NCBI RefSeq assembly: GCF_006376615.1
Contig: NZ_VEXQ01000003.1
Span: 124,001-188,000, forward strand
Source: Buttiauxella sp. B2
GTDB lineage: Bacteria; Pseudomonadota; Gammaproteobacteria; Enterobacterales; Enterobacteriaceae
DNA: 64,000 nucleotides
Direction of reading: 5' to 3'
The position numbers were made by a program, and so were the translations under genes. The notes under the pieces are model-generated. The model was not told the origin of the DNA and searched no databases. It worked only from the letters and a program-made list of their open reading frames with translations. Below, piece after piece: positions 56,994-64,000 of this stretch; within the stretch, counting starts at the first letter, position 1; every line of letters begins with the position of its first letter.

Positions 56994-58442
56994 TTAACGG
57001 ACTTTATGTGACAATTGTTCGGAAAGTTGGCAAATCCGGCGGGCCATGCCACGGAAAATAAACAGATGTGCGGGAATCATTACCAACCAGTAGAACAAGC
57101 CTGCGGTTCCGTGTGGATGCCACCAGGCTCGAACATCCAGCGAGCGATGCTTGCCGTGGTCGCGCAGTGTGAAGGACAGACGCCCAAGCCCAGGCGCTTT
57201 CATCCCAAACAAGAGAGTCAGCTCTTTTTGCGGCTCAACAATGATGACTTTCCAGCTATCGACTCGATCGCCAACTTCGAGCATTTCCCGTTCCGGACGG
57301 CCCTTTGGCAGCCTGTGACCGACTAAAAGGTCCATATAACCACGGGTTTGCCACAAAATATTGCCGAAGAAATAACCCTCTTTCCCGCCAATTTGATTAA
57401 CCACCTGCCATAAGTCTGCCACTTCAGCAGAGGTAGTGAGTGTGCAACCTGCCTGTTTAGGGAAATAACCATAATCTGGCCGCCAACGTGCAAACGCCTG
57501 AGCGTCATAACCCCAGTCCTGTGAGTTTGCCAGCTTGTGTTCGTCTTCAAGCGTTGCTCGCACCGCATCGTCAAAAGTTAGGAGCGGTTGTGGGATCAAC
57601 GCGCGTAATTCACGATCGTCAGCCAGAAGATCGTGCTTCAATCCCTGGATCAGTGCCTTAGCAATGGTGGGTGGCACGGACGTTATCATGTTGAGAAACC
57701 ATACTGAGATCCAACTGGTCGGCAAGGGAATGGGTATAAGCGGCCTCTTTTTGCCACTGACAGCCATAAAGCGCTCGAATTGTTGCTGGTAGCTCAGTAC
57801 TTCTGGCCCGGCGGCTTCAAATACTCGATTTTCCTGCGAAGGATGATTAAGCAATTCGGTTAAATAATGCAGCAAATTTTCCAGCGCAATGGGTGTGGTG
57901 CGCGAACGAACCCAGCGCGGAGGCGTGAGTACCGGCAAGTTATAAACCATATCGCGCATCACTTCGAAGGCGGCTGAGCCGGCGCCGACAATAATGCCAG
58001 CACGGATCTCTGTCACCGGAACGCCTGAATCACGCAAAATATCGGCTGTGAGTTGGCGTGCGCGCAAATGCTCTGAATCACCATCGCCTTCTGCGGCTTG
58101 TAGTGAGCTCAGAAAGATAAGATGTTTTACGGGATATGCGCGCAATGCATCGCGCAAATTGAGAGCGGTCTGGCGTTCATGGGCAACGAAATCTGCACCG
58201 TCGCCCATGCTATGTACCAGATAATAAAGGGTATCGACGTTTTCCAGCAGTGTGGGGAGTGTTTCTGGCCACTGTAAATCGACATGGCGACAAATGACGT
58301 CAGGCCAGGGTTGTTTCTCCAGCCACTCAACGCGCCTTGCAGCAGCAGTGACATGGTGCCCAGCTTGTGTAAGCTTAGGCACCAGATGCTGCCCGATATA
58401 GCCGCTTGCGCCGAGCACCAAAATGTTTTGTGGCTGTGTCAT
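56994..58442 (-). CDS. ybjT: YbjT, NAD(P)-binding protein with DUF2867 domain
   Basis: A 482-residue protein. Residues 1-300 form a NmrA-like/SDR-a Rossmann domain starting [20 protein letters not shown], and about 330-470 form a DUF2867 domain with hydrophobic stretches ([19 protein letters not shown]). It matches E. coli YbjT. The C-terminal hydrophobic part suggests membrane association. The function is unknown; the ltaE-ybjT-ybjS order is conserved. Confidence 0.93.
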   Translation of the reverse strand: MTQPQNILVLGASGYIGQHLVPKLTQAGHHVTAAARRVEWLEKQPWPDVICRHVDLQWPETLPTLLENVDTLYYLVHSMGDGADFVAHERQTALNLRDALRAYPVKHLIFLSSLQAAEGDGDSEHLRARQLTADILRDSGVPVTEIRAGIIVGAGSAAFEVMRDMVYNLPVLTPPRWVRSRTTPIALENLLHYLTELLNHPSQENRVFEAAGPEVLSYQQQFERFMAVSGKKRPLIPIPLPTSWISVWFLNMITSVPPTIAKALIQGLKHDLLADDRELRALIPQPLLTFDDAVRATLEDEHKLANSQDWGYDAQAFARWRPDYGYFPKQAGCTLTTSAEVADLWQVVNQIGGKEGYFFGNILWQTRGYMDLLVGHRLPKGRPEREMLEVGDRVDSWKVIIVEPQKELTLLFGMKAPGLGRLSFTLRDHGKHRSLDVRAWWHPHGTAGLFYWLVMIPAHLFIFRGMARRICQLSEQLSHKVR

Positions 58443-58459
58443 CGTCCTTGATCCTCAGC

Positions 58460-59461
58460 TTAACGCTGTAAAAATGCCTGCCAGTGGGAAACCAATTCGG
58501 CCAACTGCTGGCGGTTCACGTCAAGATGAGTCACCAAACGAGTGATTGGCCCGGCACTCATCAAAATGCCTCGCTCTTTCATGAAATTTCCGAGGCTTTC
58601 GGCTTGCTCAACCGGAACGCGAACAAACACCATATTGGTATCCTGGCGAGTGACATCGACACCAATTTCACGTAATTCCCCTGCCAGCCAATGGGCGTTG
58701 TCGTGGTCGGTTTGCAAGCGCTGCACGTTATTCTCAAGAGCATATAAACCTGCAGCCGCCAGAATGCCTGCCTGACGCATGCCACCACCGACCATTTTGC
58801 GCCAGCGAGTTGCACGCTTAATGTATTCACGGCTACCGACTAAAAGTGAACCGACAGGTGCTCCCAGGCCTTTTGAGAGACAAATCGTGAAGGTATCGCA
58901 ATAGCGCACCACTTCTTCAAGCGTGCAGCCATATGCCACCACGGCATTGAAGATACGCGCACCGTCAACATGCAATGCCAGGTTATGGTTGCGGCTAAAT
59001 TCCCAGGCTTGTTTGAGGTACTCGCGCGGTAATACTTTGCCGTTATGAGTGTTTTCGAGACTGAGTAATTTAGTGCGTGCAAAGTGGATATCGTCAGGTT
59101 TGATTTTCGCGGCAACTTTATCAAGCGGCAGAGAACCGTCAGGGTTGGCATCAATTGGTTGCGGTTGAATACTGCCTAATACCGCAGCACCACCGGCTTC
59201 ATAGAGATAATTATGCGCAAGTTGCCCAACAATATATTCTTCGCCGCGCTCGCAATGGCTTAACAGAGCCACCAGGTTTGCCTGGGTGCCGGTAGGTAGA
59301 AATAGCGCTGCTTCTTTGCCGCTTATTTTGGCCGCGTAATCTTGCAATTCATTGACGGTAGGATCATCACCGTATACGTCATCACCAGTTGGTGCGGCCA
59401 TCATACGTTTGAGCATTTCATCGCTCGGGCGGGTTACTGTGTCGCTGCGCAAATCAATCAC
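58460..59461 (-). CDS. ltaE: Low-specificity L-threonine aldolase
   Basis: A 333-residue PLP enzyme, same length as E. coli LtaE, that splits threonine and allo-threonine into glycine and acetaldehyde. The PLP lysine is Lys197 in [11 protein letters not shown], with [10 protein letters not shown] before it supplying the ring-contacting Asp. It is between poxB and ybjT on the same strand, 17 bp before ybjT. Confidence 0.97.
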   Translation of the reverse strand: MIDLRSDTVTRPSDEMLKRMMAAPTGDDVYGDDPTVNELQDYAAKISGKEAALFLPTGTQANLVALLSHCERGEEYIVGQLAHNYLYEAGGAAVLGSIQPQPIDANPDGSLPLDKVAAKIKPDDIHFARTKLLSLENTHNGKVLPREYLKQAWEFSRNHNLALHVDGARIFNAVVAYGCTLEEVVRYCDTFTICLSKGLGAPVGSLLVGSREYIKRATRWRKMVGGGMRQAGILAAAGLYALENNVQRLQTDHDNAHWLAGELREIGVDVTRQDTNMVFVRVPVEQAESLGNFMKERGILMSAGPITRLVTHLDVNRQQLAELVSHWQAFLQR

Positions 59462-59498
59462 GGTGGGTCCTTATTATTATCCACAATAAACCTCTGTT

Positions 59499-61220
59499 TT
59501 ACCGGAACCAGTTGGTTTTCGCCAGTTCGATAACTTCATCACCACGTCCGTTGATGATGGCGCGCAACATATAGAGGCTGAACCCTTTGGCTTGTTCAAG
59601 TTTGATTTGTGGTGGGATAGCTAACTCTTCTTTGGCGACAACAACGTCTACTAGTACTGGGCCATCAATACTCAGGGCGCGTTGCAGGGCGTTATCCAGA
59701 TCCGCTGCTTTTTCAACGCGAATACCGGTGATACCGCAGGCAGTGGCGATATTGGCAAAGTTAGTATCGTGTAATTCTGTGCCGTCTGTCAGGTAACCAC
59801 CGGCTTTCATTTCCATTGCCACAAAACCCAGCACGCTGTTGTTGAACACCACGATTTTGATTGGCAGTTTCATTTGCACCACTGAAAGAAAATCCCCCAT
59901 CAGCATGCTGAAACCGCCGTCGCCGCACATGGCAATAACCTGTCGGTCTGGTGCTGTCGCTTTTGCGCCCAGTGCTTGTGGCATGGCGTTGGCCATCGAA
60001 CCGTGGGTAAAGGAACCGATCAGCCTGCGTTTGCCGTTCATTTTCAGATAGCGCGCAGCCCAGACAGTAGGTGTGCCGACGTCGCAGGTGAAAATAGCGT
60101 CTTCATCAGCATATTTACTGATTTGCTGTGCAACATATTGCGGATGGATAATTTTGCCATCGCCAGGTTGCGCCAGTTCGTCCAGGTCTTCACGCGCTTT
60201 ACGGTAATTATCCAGCGCTTTATCGAGGAAGCTGCGATCAGTTTTTTCTTCCAAAAGCGGAATCAATGCCGCAAGTGTGGCTTTAATGTCCCCGACTAGC
60301 GCCATATCCACTTTGCTGTGCGCGCCGATGCTGCCAGGGTTGATATCAATTTGAATAATTTTTGCATCAGTGGGGTAGAAGGCACGATAAGGGAATTGCG
60401 TGCCGAGCAGAATCAGCGTGTCGGCGTTCATCATGGTGTGGAACCCCGATGAAAAACCAATCAGCCCAGTCATGCCAACGTCATAAGGATTATCGTACTC
60501 AACGTGTTCTTTACCGCGCAATGCGTGAACAATCGGCGCTTTAAGCTTGGCGGCAAATTGCACCAGTTCTTCATGCGCACCGGCACAACCGCTGCCGCAC
60601 ATCAGGGCAATGTTGTCGTGGTATCGCAGCAGCTGCGCCAGTTTTTTCAGCTCGTCGTGTGGCGGTACAACAATGGGTTGTGGAGCCGGGTACCAGTGCG
60701 TGCTGGCGGTTTCAGGCGCGGGCTTAAGCGCCACATCGCCCGGTAGCACGACGACTGAAACGCCACGGTTTAGTATCGCTTTGCGCATGGCAATCGCAAG
60801 AACCTGCGGGATTTGTTCCGGGGATGACACCAGTTCACAGTAATGGCTGCATTCGCGGAATAACTCCTCTGGATGTGTCTCCTGAAAATAGCCGCTGCCA
60901 ATTTCGCTGGAGGGAATATGTGCGGCAATCGCCAGCACCGGAACACGGTTGCGATGGCAGTCGAACAGACCATTAATTAAATGGAGGTTGCCAGGCCCGC
61001 AGGAACCAGCGCACACCGCTAGTTCACCTGAAAGATGCGCTTGCGCACCTGCGGCAAAAGCGGCGACCTCTTCATGGCGCGTTGGCATCCATTGAATGGT
61101 GCCCATGCGGTTCAGGCTATCGCTTAGCCCATTGAGGGAATCGCCAGTGACACCCCAGATTCGTTTCACTCCCGCACTTTCGAGCGTTTTTGCCAGATAT
61201 GCGGCTACGTTCTGTTTCAT
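59499..61220 (-). CDS. poxB: Pyruvate dehydrogenase (quinone) PoxB
   Basis: A 573-residue thiamine diphosphate/FAD enzyme that oxidises pyruvate to acetate and CO2 and passes electrons to ubiquinone. The ThDP-activating Glu is in [12 protein letters not shown]; the ThDP/Mg motif runs from [13 protein letters not shown] to FNN; the C-terminal alpha-peptide ([12 protein letters not shown]) binds the membrane on activation. It aligns with E. coli PoxB end to end with one extra residue. The upstream minus-strand TACGCT (61255-61260) is a plausible -10 preceded by C, as in sigma-S promoters. ltaE follows after 37 bp. Confidence 0.97.
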   Translation of the reverse strand: MKQNVAAYLAKTLESAGVKRIWGVTGDSLNGLSDSLNRMGTIQWMPTRHEEVAAFAAGAQAHLSGELAVCAGSCGPGNLHLINGLFDCHRNRVPVLAIAAHIPSSEIGSGYFQETHPEELFRECSHYCELVSSPEQIPQVLAIAMRKAILNRGVSVVVLPGDVALKPAPETASTHWYPAPQPIVVPPHDELKKLAQLLRYHDNIALMCGSGCAGAHEELVQFAAKLKAPIVHALRGKEHVEYDNPYDVGMTGLIGFSSGFHTMMNADTLILLGTQFPYRAFYPTDAKIIQIDINPGSIGAHSKVDMALVGDIKATLAALIPLLEEKTDRSFLDKALDNYRKAREDLDELAQPGDGKIIHPQYVAQQISKYADEDAIFTCDVGTPTVWAARYLKMNGKRRLIGSFTHGSMANAMPQALGAKATAPDRQVIAMCGDGGFSMLMGDFLSVVQMKLPIKIVVFNNSVLGFVAMEMKAGGYLTDGTELHDTNFANIATACGITGIRVEKAADLDNALQRALSIDGPVLVDVVVAKEELAIPPQIKLEQAKGFSLYMLRAIINGRGDEVIELAKTNWFR

Positions 61221-61371
61221 TGGTTCTCCTTGTCACATGATGGTCGAACTAATAAGCGTAGCCCAAGTCGCTGAACTGGCCGGATAATGCCCTTCTAATT
61301 CAGGGGGTATCTGTAACAGAATATTAAGTGTAAATTATTCTCGTTATCACTCAGGACGGGTTGCATTTCAA

Positions 61372-61806
61372 ATGGTTAATAAATTGTTAAATGCAGTAAA
61401 TGGTGCACTGGCAAAGGATGATTTGGGGAAGTTAATCTTGCGACTGGCCGTTGGTGGGTTAATGCTTTTTCATGGCCTACATAAATTATTTGATGGGGTT
61501 GGGCCGATTAAAGGCATGCTGGTTTCCCACGGGCTACCTGAGTTTATCGCCTATGGCGTTTTGATCGGGGAAGTTGTTGCGCCTTGTTTGGTCATTCTTG
61601 GCGTGTTGACGCGTCCTGCTGCACTTGTGCTGGCGTTTACTATGGTGGTTGCCTGGTTGCTGGTGGGAACGGATAAGACGTTTATGCTCGATAAAACAGG
61701 GACCTGGGCAATTGAAAGCCTGGTCTATTTCTTCCTGGGGGCTATTGCGGTGATGTTTTCAGGTGCGGGGCGTTATTCTCTGGCAGAAAACTCAGCCTGG
61801 CGATGA
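61372..61806 (+). CDS. DoxX family membrane protein
   Basis: A 144-residue protein with four membrane helices and the DoxX features ILRLAVGGLMLFHGLHKLFD and GLPEFIAYGVLIGEVVAPCL. The family includes quinone- or oxidoreductase-linked membrane subunits; no specific role can be given. It is divergent from poxB and convergent with hcr. It is not in E. coli K-12 at this place. ATG 61372 has only a weak ribosome site. Confidence 0.88.
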   Translation: MVNKLLNAVNGALAKDDLGKLILRLAVGGLMLFHGLHKLFDGVGPIKGMLVSHGLPEFIAYGVLIGEVVAPCLVILGVLTRPAALVLAFTMVVAWLLVGTDKTFMLDKTGTWAIESLVYFFLGAIAVMFSGAGRYSLAENSAWR

Positions 61807-61852
61807 GTTTAATAGGCGGGAAATGTTGCATTCCCTGCCTATTAAATACGGT

Positions 61853-62821
61853 TTACGCCATCACTAAATCGCTTTGCGGGTGGCATGAACAAGCCAATAC
61901 ATAACCGTTAGCAATTTCTGCCTCGCTCAGGGTCATGGTGCTGCTTACCGTGTAATCACCCGATTCGATTTTGGTTTTGCAACTCCCGCATACGCCAGCG
62001 CGGCAAGCCGCATTCACCGGAATGCTGTTACTTTCCATCGCTGCCAACAACGTACTGCCGACTGGTGCGTAGAACTCGCGCAGAGGTTTTAATGTGGTGA
62101 ATTTCAAACCGCTTTGTACGGGGGTCGCAACTGGGGTAAAGAATTTTTCAGAGTAAAATTCGCTCACACCCAGCGCTTTAACTTCTTTCTCGACCAATTC
62201 CATATACGGCGCGGGGCCGCAGGTCATGACGGTTCGTGAAGCAATATCCGGTACTGCCGCAAGAATTTCATGCGTTAAACGCCCGGCGATAAAACCCTGT
62301 GTCGCGTTATTTTCAGCAATCAGCGTCAGCGGATAGTTGCTCCATTCCTGTGCGAAAATGACATCTTCCGGCGAACGAACGTTATAAATAACCTGCACGT
62401 CTGCCTGCGGGCGGTGTTTTGCCAGCCAGCGGCGCATCGCCATAATCGGCGTCACGCCACAACCCGCCGCTATCAACAGATAACGGTTGGTCGCCAGGTT
62501 TTCACAGCTAAATTCACCCAGGCCTTCAGACAGCCACAGATAATCGCCAACTTTCACATCCTGGGTTAGCCACTCGGAACCAACGCCATTTTCGATACGA
62601 CGGACTGTCAGCGTCACGAATGGGCTGAGTCCTGGTGTGGACGAAATGGTATAAGCACGCAGCGTTTCATCACGGTTACGAATGCTCACCAGCGTATATT
62701 GCCCAGCTTTGTATGGATAGAAATCGTGATTAATCAGCGATAACGTCCAGACATCCGGCGTTTCCTGGTGAATATGATGTACCTGCATGCGATACGGGCA
62801 CAGCGGCGTTGGCATAGTCAT
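61853..62821 (-). CDS. hcr: NADH oxidoreductase Hcr
   Basis: A 322-residue electron donor for Hcp, the E. coli length. It has an FAD domain (RAYTISSTPGLSP), an NAD domain (AAGCGVTPIMAMRRW, TCGPAPYM) and a C-terminal plant-type 2Fe-2S ferredoxin with CRAGVCGSC and a fourth Cys in LACSCHP. It starts 9 bp after hcp and forms the hcp-hcr operon for nitric oxide and nitrosative stress. Confidence 0.96.
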   Translation of the reverse strand: MTMPTPLCPYRMQVHHIHQETPDVWTLSLINHDFYPYKAGQYTLVSIRNRDETLRAYTISSTPGLSPFVTLTVRRIENGVGSEWLTQDVKVGDYLWLSEGLGEFSCENLATNRYLLIAAGCGVTPIMAMRRWLAKHRPQADVQVIYNVRSPEDVIFAQEWSNYPLTLIAENNATQGFIAGRLTHEILAAVPDIASRTVMTCGPAPYMELVEKEVKALGVSEFYSEKFFTPVATPVQSGLKFTTLKPLREFYAPVGSTLLAAMESNSIPVNAACRAGVCGSCKTKIESGDYTVSSTMTLSEAEIANGYVLACSCHPQSDLVMA

Positions 62822-62830
62822 GGCTTCTCC

Positions 62831-64000
62831 TTATGCGCTCATCAACTGTTCGATATCTTGCTCAACGGTGGTAATGGCACGCAGGCCAAATTTCTCGTTC
62901 AGCACAGCCAGCAGATTTGGCGTCAGGAAGCCTGGTGCGGTTGGGCCGGTGACAATATTCGTAACGCCCAACGACAGCAGGGTCAGCAGGATAACAATCG
63001 CTTTTTGCTCGAACCAGGAAAGCACCAGGCTCAGCGGCAGGTCGTTCACACCACAACCCAGTTTTTCGGCAAGAGTTACCGCAAGGATAATTGCAGAGTA
63101 AGCATCGTTACACTGACCCGCATCCACCAGGCGTGGCAGACCTTCGATATCGCCGAAGTCCAGTTTATTGAAGCGATATTTACCGCAGGCAAGTGTCAGG
63201 ATCAGGCAATCTTTTGGCACGCTGGTAGCAAAATCAGTGAAGTAGCTGCGTTCGCCACGTTCGCCGTCACAACCGCCAACCAGGAATATATGGCGCAGTT
63301 TTTCACGGCTCACCAGGTCAATCAGCGTATCGGCGGCACCCAGTAAAGTCTGGCGGCCAAAACCGACCGTAATCAGGTGTTCGATTTCGCTGTACTGGAA
63401 ACCAGCCATTTGCTGTGCTTGCGTAATTACGGAGGTGAAATCATCACCTTCGAGGTGACTAACGCCAGGCCAGCCGACAATGCTGCGTGTCCAGATGCGG
63501 TCGGTATAGGAGCCTACTTCCGGGTTAATGATGCAGTTTGATGTCATCACAATAGGGCCTGGGAAGCGGGCGAATTCGACCTGCTGGTTTTGCCAACCGC
63601 TGCCGTAATTACCGACCAGATGTTTGAACTTGCGTAGTTCAGGGTAGCCGTGTGCTGGCAGCATTTCGCCGTGGGTATAGACATTGACGCCTGTACCTTC
63701 AGTTTGCTCAAGCAAGTGGTACAAATCTTTCAGGTCGTGGCCGGAAATCAAAATACATTTGCCTGCAACAGGGCGAACGTTTACTTGCGTTGGCGTTGGG
63801 TGCCCGTATTTCTCAGTTTCGCCGAGATCCAGAATGCTCATCACTTTGAAGTTCATCTGGCCGATTTCCATGGAGCACTCAAGCAGTGCGCCCATGTCAG
63901 CAGGCCAGGTGCCGAGCCACGCCATAATTTTATGGTATTGCGCGTAGATGTCGTTGTCGTACTGGCCGAGTACGTGGGCGTGTTCCATATACGCAGCGGC
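62831..64000 (-). CDS. hcp: Hydroxylamine reductase / hybrid-cluster protein Hcp, C-terminal part
   Basis: The last 389 residues of Hcp (550 in E. coli); the gene runs off the right edge. The hybrid-cluster ligands are visible in order: His in ISGHDLKD, Glu in [10 protein letters not shown], Cys in MTSNCII, Cys in VGGCDGERG, Cys in [10 protein letters not shown], Cys in DAGQCNDAY, and Glu and Lys in SWFEQKA. The N-terminal 4Fe-4S (or 2Fe-2S) cysteines are outside the window. In E. coli Hcp is a high-affinity NO reductase and protein S-nitrosylase. An internal ATG at 63988 is not the start, since the homology continues to the edge. Confidence 0.96.
   Translation of the reverse strand, partial: AAAYMEHAHVLGQYDNDIYAQYHKIMAWLGTWPADMGALLECSMEIGQMNFKVMSILDLGETEKYGHPTPTQVNVRPVAGKCILISGHDLKDLYHLLEQTEGTGVNVYTHGEMLPAHGYPELRKFKHLVGNYGSGWQNQQVEFARFPGPIVMTSNCIINPEVGSYTDRIWTRSIVGWPGVSHLEGDDFTSVITQAQQMAGFQYSEIEHLITVGFGRQTLLGAADTLIDLVSREKLRHIFLVGGCDGERGERSYFTDFATSVPKDCLILTLACGKYRFNKLDFGDIEGLPRLVDAGQCNDAYSAIILAVTLAEKLGCGVNDLPLSLVLSWFEQKAIVILLTLLSLGVTNIVTGPTAPGFLTPNLLAVLNEKFGLRAITTVEQDIEQLMSA

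Noticed and set aside
62831-63988. Hcp starting at ATG 63988
   Set aside because: Homology continues upstream to the window edge and the N-terminal iron-sulfur domain is missing; it is an internal methionine.

Overview
The window is chromosomal DNA from a member of the Enterobacteriaceae that is related to, but clearly not, Escherichia coli. Long runs of genes appear in the E. coli 18-20 min order (dinG-ybiB, ybiJ, mcbA-rlmF-ybiO-glnQPH-dps-rhtA-ompX-opgE-mntS-mntR-ybiR, ybjI-ybjJ-rcdA-rybB-ybjL-ybjM-grxA-ybjC-nfsA, rimK-ybjN-potFGHI-ybjO-rlmC-artJ-artMQIP-ybjP-ybjQ-amiD-ybjS-ybjT-ltaE-poxB-hcr-hcp). Protein identity by eye is high but not E. coli-like, and several cargo segments differ. The genus cannot be fixed from the sequence alone; a Buttiauxella/Kluyvera/Lelliottia-type enterobacterium would fit. 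No rRNA, tRNA, CRISPR array or intact insertion sequence was seen.

Layout. 1-3.7 kb: the 5' part of roxA, then LexA-controlled dinG and ybiB. 3.7-7.0 kb: an adenine salvage pair, ade (deaminase) and adeQ (permease), divergent around a probable CRP site. 7.1-16.3 kb: an accessory block framed by two related YhcN/DUF1471 small-protein genes (ybiJ and mcbA). It holds a degenerate DDE-transposase-like HTH protein, a four-gene PTS/peptidase operon (EIIB, M17 aminopeptidase, glycosylasparaginase, EIIC) and a TRAP transporter (dctPQM). 16.5-31.6 kb: conserved core, including glutamine uptake with NtrC and sigma-54 sites, Dps, OmpX, manganese homeostasis and YbjI/YbjJ. 31.7-34.8 kb: rcdA, an MFS transporter, an SDR protein without the usual catalytic triad, and the sRNA gene rybB with a sigma-E-type promoter. 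34.9-38.8 kb: ybjL to nfsA. 38.9-42.0 kb: the xapABR nucleoside cassette inserted between nfsA and rimK. 42.1-50.0 kb: rimK, ybjN, an ERIC element, the putrescine transporter potFGHI, ybjO (probable N-terminal frameshift) and rlmC. 50.1-53.9 kb: arginine transport with candidate ARG boxes. 54.1-64 kb: envelope genes, threonine aldolase, pyruvate oxidase, a DoxX protein, and hcr-hcp, with hcp cut by the window edge.

The most promising little-described system is the operon at 8572-12601. A cytoplasmic N4-GlcNAc-asparaginase-like Ntn-hydrolase is translationally coupled to an M17 aminopeptidase and sandwiched between the EIIC and EIIB parts of a lactose/cellobiose-family PTS. A simple reading is phosphotransfer-driven uptake and breakdown of glycosylated asparagine or short glycopeptides. 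The substrate is inference, and no EIIA gene is present in the window.
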